DNA of 64,000 nucleotides, taken from the NCBI RefSeq assembly GCF_001761365.1, contig NZ_CP017477.1:890501-954500 (forward strand). The letters are read 5' to 3'. Position numbers and translations under genes: made by a program. The stretch is from Polaribacter vadi. GTDB lineage: Bacteria; Bacteroidota; Bacteroidia; Flavobacteriales; Flavobacteriaceae. Below, piece by piece: positions 16,612 through 25,089 of this stretch. Every line of letters starts with the position of its first letter. Positions within the stretch are counted from its first letter, which is position 1. The notes below the pieces were generated by a model. It was not told where the DNA came from and ran no database searches. It saw only the letters and a list, made by a program, of their open reading frames with translations.

Positions 16612-18204
16612 ATGAGTTTTTTAAAAGAAATAGCACGTAGAAGAACATTTGGAATCATTTCGCATCCAGATGCAGGTAAAACTACACTTACTGAAAAATT
16701 ATTATTATTTGGTGGCGCCATTCAAGAAGCAGGTGCTGTAAAAAATAATAAAATTAAAAAAGGCGCAACTTCCGATTTTATGGAAATTGAGCGTCAAAGA
16801 GGAATTTCTGTAGCAACTTCTGTCTTAGCTTTTATTTATAAAGACAAAAAAATAAACATTTTAGATACACCTGGTCACAAAGATTTTGCAGAAGATACTT
16901 TTAGAACTTTAACAGCTGTAGATAGTGTTATTGTTGTAATTGATGTTGCAAAAGGTGTAGAACCACAAACCGAAAAATTAGTTGAAGTTTGTAGAATGAG
17001 AAGCATCCCAATGTTGGTTTTTATCAATAAATTGGACAGAGAAGGTAAAGATGCTTTTGATTTGTTAGATGAAGTTGAGCAAAAATTAGGTTTGCGAGTT
17101 ACCCCCATGAGTTTCCCAATTGGAATGGGTTACGATTTTAAAGGAATTTACAATATTTGGGAAAAGAAATTAAATCTTTTTTCTGGCGATAACAAAACCA
17201 CAATTTCAGAAGGTGTTCAGTTTGATGATTTATCAAACCCTGAACTAGACAAAGCTGTTGGTAAAAAAGCGGCAGATACTTTACGTGAAGAAATCGAATT
17301 AATTAGTGAGGTTTATCCTGATTTTAATAGAGATGAATATTTAAAAGGAGAATTACAACCTGTATTTTTTGGATCAGCTTTAAATAATTTTGGAGTTAAA
17401 GAATTGTTGGAAGCTTTTATTGAAATTGCTCCTTCTCCTCAACCTAAAAAAGCTGAGGAACGTTTAGTAGATTCTAAAGAGAAAAAAATGACAGGTTTTG
17501 TGTTTAAAATCCATGCAAATATGGATCCTAAACACAGAGATAGATTGGCATTTATTAAAATAGTTTCTGGAACTTTTAAAAGAAATTCGCCATATTTACA
17601 TGTTAGAAATGGTAAAAAAGTAAAATTTTCGAGTCCGAATGCATTTTTTGCTGAAAAGAAAGAAATTGTTGACGAGTCTTTTCCTGGAGATATTGTTGGT
17701 ATTCATGATACTGGAAATTTTAAAATTGGAGACACTTTAACTGAAGGTGAAGATTTGAATTTTAGAGGGATTCCAAGTTTTTCTCCAGAACATTTTAGAT
17801 ATGTAAACAATGCAGATCCAATGAAGTCTAAACAATTATACAAAGGTTTAGATCAGTTGATGGATGAAGGTGTTGCTCAATTATTTATCCTAGAAATGAA
17901 TGGACGAAGAGTAATTGGTACTGTTGGTGCTTTGCAATTTGAGGTTATTCAATACAGACTAGAACACGAATATGGTGCAAAATGTACCTATGAAAATTTA
18001 AGTGTTCACAAAGCTTGTTGGGTAGAACCTGAAGATAAAAAGAACGATGAATTTAAAGAGTTTAAAAGAGTTAAACAACGTTATTTAGCAAAAGACAAAC
18101 AAGGGCAATTAGTGTTTTTGGCAGATTCTGCATTTACAATTCAAATGACACAGAGTAAATATCCGTCTGTAAAATTGCATTTTACAAGCGAATTTAAAAA
18201 ATAA
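16612..18204 (+). CDS. prfC: Peptide chain release factor 3
   Basis: A 530-residue translational GTPase that recycles RF1/RF2 from the ribosome. G1 is SHPDAGKTT (residues 17-25), G3 is DTPGHKDF, and G4 is NKLDRE; ERQRGISVATSV is the switch region typical of RF3. Domains II and III follow (FVFKIHANMDPKHRDRLAF; GALQFEVIQYRLEHEYGAKC). Length is normal for the family. The next gene starts 1 base after its stop. Confidence 0.97.
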   Translation: MSFLKEIARRRTFGIISHPDAGKTTLTEKLLLFGGAIQEAGAVKNNKIKKGATSDFMEIERQRGISVATSVLAFIYKDKKINILDTPGHKDFAEDTFRTLTAVDSVIVVIDVAKGVEPQTEKLVEVCRMRSIPMLVFINKLDREGKDAFDLLDEVEQKLGLRVTPMSFPIGMGYDFKGIYNIWEKKLNLFSGDNKTTISEGVQFDDLSNPELDKAVGKKAADTLREEIELISEVYPDFNRDEYLKGELQPVFFGSALNNFGVKELLEAFIEIAPSPQPKKAEERLVDSKEKKMTGFVFKIHANMDPKHRDRLAFIKIVSGTFKRNSPYLHVRNGKKVKFSSPNAFFAEKKEIVDESFPGDIVGIHDTGNFKIGDTLTEGEDLNFRGIPSFSPEHFRYVNNADPMKSKQLYKGLDQLMDEGVAQLFILEMNGRRVIGTVGALQFEVIQYRLEHEYGAKCTYENLSVHKACWVEPEDKKNDEFKEFKRVKQRYLAKDKQGQLVFLADSAFTIQMTQSKYPSVKLHFTSEFKK

Positions 18205-18205
18205 A

Positions 18206-19792
18206 ATGATGAAGAAGATTCTATTTTTATTGCTTGTTCTTTTAAGTTTCAATAGCTTTTCTCAAAATTATAGTTTAGATAATTTAGAAGGAAAAGAATT
18301 AAAAAACAGTATTCGTTTAAATTATATTTTAATTGATCAACCAGATAGAACTTATACTTATGGAGATGGAAGCACCTATAAATTAGACCCAACCATGGGT
18401 TTATTTGGTTTAAATTATAATATTCCTTTAAATGATTGGTTGTACACAGGTGCTGGTTTTCATGGAGCTGTTTATGGAGATCAAGGTGGTTTATTTACTT
18501 TAGGAATTAATTTAGGAGTCAACAAACAACTTTATAAAAATTTATATTTTGATGCCAATATCCATTTTGGTGGTGGAGGTGGTTTTAGAAGTTTGGTAAA
18601 TGGTGGTGGAATTTTGTATCCAAATGCTGGTTTACAATATAAAACAGACCAGTTTGCTTTTGGTATTCAATATGGGTATGTAAATTTCTTTACAGGTGTA
18701 CAAAAAGGTGATAATATTTCTTTCTTTGTAGAAATACCAACTACAATTAGAGCTGCTTCTTACAGAGATGCTCAAGAAAAATTCGAAGTAAATAATAATT
18801 CCGAAGTTGAATATTGGCAGAAACCTGCTGTAAAAAGTGTTCAACAAATAACTTTTGATTTTCTTTTTCCTATTGGTGATACTAGAAATGATGGAATTGG
18901 AAACTTCAACAACACAACTCCTATTACGCAAACATTAAGTTTAATCGGTTTTGAATATCAACGATATTTAACAAAAAATACATTTGCTTATGCTCATTTA
19001 GATGCTATGTATGGTGGTTTAAGAGCTGGTTTTATGGATGTTTTTGTTGGTATTGGTAAAAACTTTGTACAAACAAAACATGTAAACTTATTTGCCAAAG
19101 CTGGTATTGGAGCTGCAGGAGGTAGAATTTTTCCTGAAGGTGGTTTAACAATGTATCCAAGTTTAGGTGCAGATGTAAAAGTTACCGAAAAAATTGGTGT
19201 AAGTCTTCATGGAGGTTATCACAGATCTGTTGGTGGTACTTTTGAAGCATATACAGCTGGTTTTAGTTTAAAGTATTATGGTTTAAGTGGAGGAACAAAA
19301 GATCCTTATTCACCAGCAAAAATCAAACAAATAAAAACACAAGGTGTTCAAATAGGCTTTCAGAATCAAACGTATTTTGATGTTGCTATTCTTGACAAAC
19401 CTGATAATGATTTACAACTATTAGCAGTAAAAATTAATTACGATATTAACAAACGTTTTTATGTAGCTGGTGAAGCTTCATTTGCTTATTTAGGAGGTGC
19501 AGGTGGTTATGCTCATGGAATTTTTGGATTAGGAATAAAATCAAATAAATTTTTAAATGATAATTTTTCATTATTTGTAGAAGCTGCAGGTGGTGTTGCA
19601 GGTGGTGGAGGTGTAGATTCTGGAGAAGGAATTTTAGTAAGACCAACTGTTGGTATTAATTATCATGTAACAGACGATTTATCTTTTCATGCTTCTGGAG
19701 GACAAATGTGGTCTCCTTATGGAAATGTAAATTCATCAAACGTAAATATTGGATTGTCTTATGGATTATCTATCTTAAATGCTAAAAAATAA
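18206..19792 (+). CDS. Exported glycine-rich repeat protein, probable beta-barrel
   Basis: 528 residues with a signal peptide (cleaved near SFSQN). The mature protein is dominated by alternating strands and Gly-rich turns. A similar unit recurs at least three times: HFGGGGGFRSLVNGGG, AGIGAAGGRIFPEGG and AAGGVAGGGGVDSGEG, each followed by (L/M)YP or VRP and a G-x-x/Y strand. It suggests an outer-membrane barrel or repeat-built secreted protein. The family is not recognised. It follows prfC by 1 base, but the link is probably only transcriptional. Starts at 18206 and 18209 (ATGATG) are equivalent. Confidence 0.75.
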   Translation: MMKKILFLLLVLLSFNSFSQNYSLDNLEGKELKNSIRLNYILIDQPDRTYTYGDGSTYKLDPTMGLFGLNYNIPLNDWLYTGAGFHGAVYGDQGGLFTLGINLGVNKQLYKNLYFDANIHFGGGGGFRSLVNGGGILYPNAGLQYKTDQFAFGIQYGYVNFFTGVQKGDNISFFVEIPTTIRAASYRDAQEKFEVNNNSEVEYWQKPAVKSVQQITFDFLFPIGDTRNDGIGNFNNTTPITQTLSLIGFEYQRYLTKNTFAYAHLDAMYGGLRAGFMDVFVGIGKNFVQTKHVNLFAKAGIGAAGGRIFPEGGLTMYPSLGADVKVTEKIGVSLHGGYHRSVGGTFEAYTAGFSLKYYGLSGGTKDPYSPAKIKQIKTQGVQIGFQNQTYFDVAILDKPDNDLQLLAVKINYDINKRFYVAGEASFAYLGGAGGYAHGIFGLGIKSNKFLNDNFSLFVEAAGGVAGGGGVDSGEGILVRPTVGINYHVTDDLSFHASGGQMWSPYGNVNSSNVNIGLSYGLSILNAKK

Positions 19793-19855
19793 TTTTAATT
19801 AAAAATTATTTTAGTGTATTTCAACTATTAAATACAATTAAAAATCAAAATACCA

Positions 19856-19874
19856 GACTGAACTTGTTGAAGTC
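19856..19874. repeat. 19-bp palindromic repeat, copy A
   Basis: GACTGAACTTGTTGAAGTC, an imperfect palindrome in an intergenic gap. Close relatives lie at 40445-40463 and 47861-47879. Confidence 0.65.
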
Positions 19875-19901
19875 TATTTTTTAAATATTAAATTAAAAAT
19901 T

Positions 19902-20834
19902 ATGAATAACGGAATTTACGCAAAATTCACTACTACAAAAGGTGATATTTTAGTACAATTAGAACACGAAAAAACACCTGGAACTGTTGGTAACTTTGTT
20001 GCTTTAGCAGAAGGTAATTTAGAAAATGCTGTAAAAGAGCAAGGAACTCCTTATTATAATGGATTAAAATTTCATAGAGTAATTCCAGATTTTATGATTC
20101 AAGGTGGTTGTCCACAAGGAACAGGAACAGGAAATCCTGGTTATAAATTTGATGATGAATTTCATCCAGATTTAAAACATGATGCTCCAGGAAAATTAGC
20201 AATGGCTAATTCTGGACCAGCAACTAATGGAAGTCAATTTTACATTACCCACGTTCCTACTCCTTGGTTAGATGGAAAACATACCGTTTTTGGATCTGTT
20301 ATTGAAGGGCAAGATATTGTAGATGCTGTTGCACAAGGAGATGAGTTAAAATCTATCGAAATTATTAGAGTTGGTGATGCTGCTGAAAAATTTAACGCTG
20401 TTGAAGCTTTTAGAACTTTTGAAGGTTCAAGAGAAAAACGTGAAGCAGAAGAAAAAGCAAAACAAAAAGAATTGTTAGATTCTGTTGCTGCTGGTTATGA
20501 TGAAACTGCAAGCGGTTTACGTTATAAAGTGTTACAAAAAGGAGATGGAAAAAAAGCAACAAAAGGTGCTGGAGTTTCTGTACATTATAAAGGACAATTA
20601 TTAGATGGAACTGTTTTTGATTCATCTTACAAAAGAAAACAACCAATCGATTTTAATGTTGGTGTTGGTCAAGTAATTTCTGGTTGGGATGAAGGAATTC
20701 AATTGTTACAAGTGGGTGATAAAGCTCGTTTTGTAATTCCATCTGATTTGGCTTATGGTTCTGCAGGAGCTGGAGGTGTAATTCCACCAGATGCAACACT
20801 TATTTTCGATGTTGAATTAATGGATGTAAAATAA
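19902..20834 (+). CDS. Dual-family peptidyl-prolyl isomerase (cyclophilin-FKBP fusion)
   Basis: 310 residues with two complete isomerase domains. Residues 1-165 are cyclophilin (FHRVIPDFMIQGG with the catalytic Arg, then GSQFYITHVPTPWLDGKHTVFG). A charged helical linker (about 170-200, SREKREAEEKAKQKE) leads to an FKBP domain (about 205-310: VSVHYKGQLLDGTVFDSSY, GWDEGIQLL, IPSDLAYGS, LIFDVELMDVK). The active-site residues of both look intact. No signal peptide, so cytoplasmic. Such cyclophilin-FKBP fusions are known in some Bacteroidota and a few other organisms. A terminator follows. Confidence 0.95.
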   Translation: MNNGIYAKFTTTKGDILVQLEHEKTPGTVGNFVALAEGNLENAVKEQGTPYYNGLKFHRVIPDFMIQGGCPQGTGTGNPGYKFDDEFHPDLKHDAPGKLAMANSGPATNGSQFYITHVPTPWLDGKHTVFGSVIEGQDIVDAVAQGDELKSIEIIRVGDAAEKFNAVEAFRTFEGSREKREAEEKAKQKELLDSVAAGYDETASGLRYKVLQKGDGKKATKGAGVSVHYKGQLLDGTVFDSSYKRKQPIDFNVGVGQVISGWDEGIQLLQVGDKARFVIPSDLAYGSAGAGGVIPPDATLIFDVELMDVK

Positions 20835-20857
20835 ATTACAAACATATTTTTTATAGA

Positions 20858-20894
20858 AAAGCTCTTCAATTTTTGATAACTGAAGAGTTTTTTT
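20858..20894 (+). terminator. Hairpin terminator
   Basis: CTCTTCA (20862-20868) pairs with TGAAGAG (20881-20887) across a 12-base loop, flanked by A and T runs. It ends the dual isomerase gene and overlaps the 5' end of the longest frame of the next gene, arguing for its later start. Confidence 0.75.
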
Positions 20895-20928
20895 ATGCAA
20901 TCAAATTCACAAAATCCATACATTTAGG

Positions 20929-20936
20929 TATATTTG
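20929..20936 (+). promoter_or_regulatory. -7 promoter box, leaderless arrangement
   Basis: TATATTTG lies only 5 bases before the ATG of the RNA methyltransferase gene. A transcript would start at or near the ATG. Confidence 0.5.
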
Positions 20937-20941
20937 TACTA

Positions 20942-21739
20942 ATGAAGGAAATTACAAGCATCCAGAATTCTTACATCAAAAATTTACTAAAAATTCAAGA
21001 GAAATCTCGTGAACGTAAAAAACAAGGTTTATTTTTAGTTGAAGGTAAAAGAGAAATTTCTTTAGCAATTGCTGCTAACTATGAATTTGAAGATGTTTTA
21101 TTTTTAGAAAGTTTTATATCCGAAGAAGAAATTCTACACCTTTTTAATAAAAACATCAATAGAACTATTATTTCTAAAGAAGTATATCAAAAATTAGCCT
21201 ACAGAGCATCTACAGAAGGCATCATTGGGGTTGTTAGAGCGAAAGATTTCTCCTTAAAAAATATTGTTTTCAAAAACGAAAATCCATTAATTTTAGTTGC
21301 TGAAGGTATTGAAAAACCTGGCAATATTGGTGCTTTGCTAAGAACTGCAGATGCTGCAAATATTGATGCCGTTTTTATTGCAGATCCTAAAAGCGATTTA
21401 TACAACTCAAATATTATTCGCTCTAGTGTTGGTTGTGTTTTTACCAATCAAATTGCCATGGGTTCCTCAGAAGAAATTATTGCTTTTTTACAAGAAAATA
21501 ATATTGATGTGTATGCAACTACTTTGCAGAATTCTAACGAATATCATCAAGAAAACTACACAAAACCAACTGCAATTGTAGTTGGAACAGAAGCTACTGG
21601 TTTGTCTGAAATTTGGCGAGAAAAAGCAACTCAAAACATCAACATACCTATGCAAGGCAACATAGATTCTATGAACGTTTCTGTGGCTGCTGCTATTGTG
21701 ATTTTTGAAGCGAAAAGACAAAGAAATTTTAAAAAATAA
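20942..21739 (+). CDS. TrmH/SpoU-family RNA 2'-O-methyltransferase
   Basis: 265 residues from ATG 20942 (MKEITSIQNSYIKN). An N-terminal substrate-binding domain contains REISLAIAANY and RASTEGIIGVV. The SPOUT knot has the three family motifs: EKPGNIGALLRTADAA, IVVGTEATGLS and NIPMQGNIDSMNVSVAAAI. It methylates a ribose in rRNA or tRNA; the exact target is not fixed. The frame opens at 20873, but that region is a terminator and the promoter box lies at 20929, so the later start is taken. Confidence 0.93.
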   Translation: MKEITSIQNSYIKNLLKIQEKSRERKKQGLFLVEGKREISLAIAANYEFEDVLFLESFISEEEILHLFNKNINRTIISKEVYQKLAYRASTEGIIGVVRAKDFSLKNIVFKNENPLILVAEGIEKPGNIGALLRTADAANIDAVFIADPKSDLYNSNIIRSSVGCVFTNQIAMGSSEEIIAFLQENNIDVYATTLQNSNEYHQENYTKPTAIVVGTEATGLSEIWREKATQNINIPMQGNIDSMNVSVAAAIVIFEAKRQRNFKK

Positions 21740-21740
21740 T

Positions 21741-22036
21741 TGCCACAAATACACAAATTAAAATTGGATTCTCTTTTTTAGTTTACTAAAAAAACAAGCC
21801 AATATCTAGGTTAAATTCATCGATTTTTTGCAGACTAAAAGTCTGCTTTGTGAAATACGAAGCATAATAAATATATTTAAATCAAATCCGTGAATTCGTG
21901 GCTGATAAGTTTAAGAAACTAAAGTGAAAAATACGAATTCACTTAATTTTAACTAAATTTGAAATCAATAAAAAATTTATTTTTAGATAAAAAAATCGTG
22001 AATTCGTAGCAGAAAATATAATTTATAGCACAAAAA
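21741..22036. repeat. Intergenic stretch with GAATTCGTGGC-type repeat fragments
   Basis: Nearly 300 bases without a gene. GCCACAAATACACAAATT begins at 21742, AATCCGTGAATTCGTGGC lies near 21885-21902 as its imperfect inverted partner, and TCGTGAATTCGTAGC appears again at about 21998-22012. A related CACGAATT/ CTGTGTCAC pair flanks 24880-24955. No coding sign is seen. Confidence 0.55.
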
Positions 22037-22037
22037 A

Positions 22038-22781
22038 ATGAAAATATTAGGAATAGATATTGGTGGAACAGGAATGAAAGCTGCAATTGTAGATACAAAA
22101 ACTGGAGAATTATTATCTGAAAGACACAGAATTCCTACGCCAAAACCAGCAACACCAGAAGCTGTAGCAAAAGCGGTTAAAGAAATTGTAAAACATTTTG
22201 ATTGGAAAAAAGCAGTGGGTTGTAGTTTTCCTACAACTATTGTAGATGGCAAATGTATTCATACTGGAAATTTAAGCGAAAAGTGGTTAAATGTTAAGGT
22301 TGATAAACTTTTTAAAAAAGAATGTAAACTTCCTTTTTATGTAAGTAATGATGCTGATTTGGCTGGACTTGCAGAAGTTAGTTTAGGAGCTGGAAAAAAG
22401 GAAAAAGGTGTTGTTATTGTTATTACGATTGGTACAGGCATTGGCTCTGGTTTATTTTTTAATGGTCAATTAATTCCGAATTTAGAATTGGGTAAAATGC
22501 TCCATTCAGATGGAAAGATTATTGAACATTTTACTGCAGATTCGGTTAGAAAAAAAGAAGGTTTAACTTTAAAAAAATGGGCGTTAAGATTTGATGAATT
22601 ATTGAATTACACAAAAATTGTTTTTTCGCCAAGTTTAATTATTTTAGGTGGTGGTATTAGCAAAAGATTCGATGGTTTTAAAGAGTTTTTAAATGCAGAT
22701 GTGAAAGTAAAAGTTGCTGAATTTAAAAATAATGCTGGTATTATTGGTGCTGCAATGTATGCTCACAAAAAAGATAAGTAG
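22038..22781 (+). CDS. ppgK: Polyphosphate glucokinase (ROK family)
   Basis: A 247-residue ROK-fold sugar kinase. The phosphate loop is [14 protein letters not shown] (residues 6-19), followed by SFPTTIVDG, the acceptor region [11 protein letters not shown] with the catalytic Asp, and a second phosphate loop [14 protein letters not shown]. The short length, [11 protein letters not shown] and [18 protein letters not shown] patterns match strictly polyphosphate- or ATP-using glucokinases rather than repressor ROK proteins; no helix-turn-helix is present. It phosphorylates glucose to glucose 6-phosphate. Monocistronic. Confidence 0.88.
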   Translation: MKILGIDIGGTGMKAAIVDTKTGELLSERHRIPTPKPATPEAVAKAVKEIVKHFDWKKAVGCSFPTTIVDGKCIHTGNLSEKWLNVKVDKLFKKECKLPFYVSNDADLAGLAEVSLGAGKKEKGVVIVITIGTGIGSGLFFNGQLIPNLELGKMLHSDGKIIEHFTADSVRKKEGLTLKKWALRFDELLNYTKIVFSPSLIILGGGISKRFDGFKEFLNADVKVKVAEFKNNAGIIGAAMYAHKKDK

Positions 22782-22834
22782 TTCTTTTATAAAATCTGTT
22801 TATTAAATTTTCATATAAATTTCATTTAATATTG

Positions 22835-23629
22835 ATGAAAAAGTTACTCCATTTTATAATCATTATACTTTTAACTGTTGTAACACAAATTGGAGGAATT
22901 TTATATTTTGCAGCTATTTTAGTTATTAAAAATAATACAGAAAAAAGAAATCTAAAACGAATCTTTACATTTGTAGCATTATATTTATTTTCAACATTTT
23001 TCGTAGTTCCTCATATTGCTAAGTTATTTGGTCGTGAAAAGATTAAAGAGACTGAAATAATTCAAGCAAATACATTTTTCACCAAATTACTTAACCGAAA
23101 TTATGTAAAACCATCGTTAAATAATGTGCTCCAAAAAATTTCTATCAACTTTGAAAAGAAACAAAAAGGAATTAAAATTATTTATTTAGATGCTAATTTT
23201 CCATTTATTGATAAATTCCCTCTTCTTCCTCATTTGAGTCATAATGATGGAAAAAAAATAGATTTATCTTTAATATATGAATTAAACAATGGAGAAATCA
23301 CCAACAAAAAAACTTCAATTAGTGGTTATGGAGTTTATGAAAATCCAAAGAAAAAAGAAATTAAACAATTTGATATCTGTAGTAAAAAAGGATATTGGCA
23401 GTATGATTTTCCTAAATATTTATCTTTTGGAAAAATCAATAAAGAAATTCTATTTTCTGAAAAAGCAACTAAAGATTTATTAAACTCTATTTTAAAACAA
23501 CCTGAAATAGGCAAAATATTTATTGAACCTCACCTTAAAATAAGAATGAATTTAAAAAACTCTAAAATAAGGTTTCATGGTTGCAAAGCTGTAAGACATG
23601 ATGATCATATTCATTTACAAATAAAATAA
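22835..23629 (+). CDS. Membrane-anchored protein with LAS-peptidase-like motifs
   Basis: 264 residues from ATG 22835 (a TTG one codon earlier is less likely). Two N-terminal helices (about 4-31 and 42-60) anchor it, and the rest is extracytoplasmic. HxxxxxxD is seen at His136-Asp143 within SHNDGKKIDL, and the C-terminus carries RHDDHIHLQI with Asp257, His258 and His260. This is the ligand layout of LAS zinc peptidases such as MepA, VanX and DacB-like enzymes that cut peptidoglycan peptides. Similarity elsewhere is low and the family is not recognised, so the function is proposed only. Confidence 0.6.
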   Translation: MKKLLHFIIIILLTVVTQIGGILYFAAILVIKNNTEKRNLKRIFTFVALYLFSTFFVVPHIAKLFGREKIKETEIIQANTFFTKLLNRNYVKPSLNNVLQKISINFEKKQKGIKIIYLDANFPFIDKFPLLPHLSHNDGKKIDLSLIYELNNGEITNKKTSISGYGVYENPKKKEIKQFDICSKKGYWQYDFPKYLSFGKINKEILFSEKATKDLLNSILKQPEIGKIFIEPHLKIRMNLKNSKIRFHGCKAVRHDDHIHLQIK

Positions 23630-23645
23630 TAATCAACAAATTAAA

Positions 23646-24878
23646 ATGCAACCAAACACACTTTTCTATATTCTAGTTTCAATCATTAGTATCAGTTTTA
23701 TTATTGATAAAATTTTAGATACTTTAAACGCGAAACATTTTGATGATAAAATTCCAGCAAAATTAGCGGATGTTTATGATGAAACAGCATACAAGAAATC
23801 TCAAGCGTATAAAAAGACGAATGAGAAATTTTCAAACATATCATCTACATTTTCAATTGTATTGACATTAGTTTTTTTCTTTGTTGATGGTTTTAAATAT
23901 GTAGATGATTTTGCAAGAAGTTTTACAGACAATCCTATTTTAGTAGCGCTGATATTTTTTGGCGTTATTATGTTAGGTTCAGATATTTTAACAACGCCTT
24001 TTTCGTATTACAAAACTTTTGTTATTGAAGAAAAATTTGGATTTAATAAATCTACCAAGAAATTATTTTGGCTCGATAAAATAAAAGGTTGGTTGATGAG
24101 CATCCTTTTAGGTGGAGGAGTTTTAGCGATAATCATTTGGTTTTATCAATTTGCAGGAAAAGATTTCTGGATCTATGCTTGGGCTTTAGTCGCCGTTTTT
24201 TCTTTAATCATGAATATGTTTTATGCAAAATTAATTGTACCATTATTCAACAAACAAACACCTTTGGAAAATGGAGAATTAAAGACTGCTATCGAAAATT
24301 ATGCTCAAAAAGTTGGTTTTACGTTGAATAATATTTTTGTAATTGATGGTTCTAAAAGATCAACAAAGGCAAATGCTTATTTTTCTGGTTTTGGTTCTCA
24401 AAAAAGAATCACACTTTTTGATACTTTAATAAATGATTTAGAAACTGATGAAATTGTGGCTGTCTTAGCACACGAAGTTGGTCATTATAAAAGAAAACAT
24501 ATCATTTTTAATTTGGCTTCCTCTATCCTACTCACAGGATTAACGTTGTTTATTTTATCTCTTTTTATAAATTCATCTTTATTATCAGAAGCTTTGGGAG
24601 TTTCTATACCAAGTTTTCATATTGGCTTAATTGCTTTTGGAATTTTATATTCCCCAATTTCTGAAATTACGGGTTTATTTATGAATTATATGTCGAGAAA
24701 ATTCGAATATCAAGCAGATAATTTTGCCAAAGAAACCTTTGAGGCAACTCCTTTAATTACATCACTTAAAAAGCTATCAAAAAATAGTTTGAGTAATTTA
24801 ACACCTCATAAAGCATACGTTTTTATGCATTATTCTCATCCAACTCTGTTGGAAAGAATTGAGAATTTAGAGAAGTAA
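23646..24878 (+). CDS. M48 zinc metallopeptidase, Ste24/CAAX protease type
   Basis: 410 residues with several membrane helices. The catalytic HEVGH lies at residues 276-280 and the third zinc ligand Glu in the EYQADNFA region. The order N-terminal Peptidase_M48_N region then catalytic domain, and the SKRSTKANAYFSGFG segment, match Ste24-like proteases. In bacteria these act on membrane or envelope proteins; no prenylation is implied. It starts 16 bases after the LAS-like gene, a possible operon. Confidence 0.92.
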   Translation: MQPNTLFYILVSIISISFIIDKILDTLNAKHFDDKIPAKLADVYDETAYKKSQAYKKTNEKFSNISSTFSIVLTLVFFFVDGFKYVDDFARSFTDNPILVALIFFGVIMLGSDILTTPFSYYKTFVIEEKFGFNKSTKKLFWLDKIKGWLMSILLGGGVLAIIIWFYQFAGKDFWIYAWALVAVFSLIMNMFYAKLIVPLFNKQTPLENGELKTAIENYAQKVGFTLNNIFVIDGSKRSTKANAYFSGFGSQKRITLFDTLINDLETDEIVAVLAHEVGHYKRKHIIFNLASSILLTGLTLFILSLFINSSLLSEALGVSIPSFHIGLIAFGILYSPISEITGLFMNYMSRKFEYQADNFAKETFEATPLITSLKKLSKNSLSNLTPHKAYVFMHYSHPTLLERIENLEK

Positions 24879-24956
24879 AAATGACACGAATTACACTAAT
24901 TGGACAAATAACATATTTTCTTTAGCATAACTCATCAAATCTGTGTCACATTTTTT
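24875..24956. repeat. Imperfect inverted repeat after the M48 gene
   Basis: AAAAATGACAC at the left and GTGTCACATTTTT at the right enclose about 55 bases. It could fold as a loose terminator for the M48 gene; the CACGAATT text links it to the repeat fragments at 21742-22012. Confidence 0.5.
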
Positions 24957-25089
24957 TAATCCAAATTTGTAAAACACCTTCATTTAATAATATCTTTTTT
25001 ATCAAAATTAATAAACGTTAATCCTTGTCTGTTAAAATAGGTTTTCCTAACTTCACTTTACATTTAACAAGAACCCAACAGCGCAGTTT

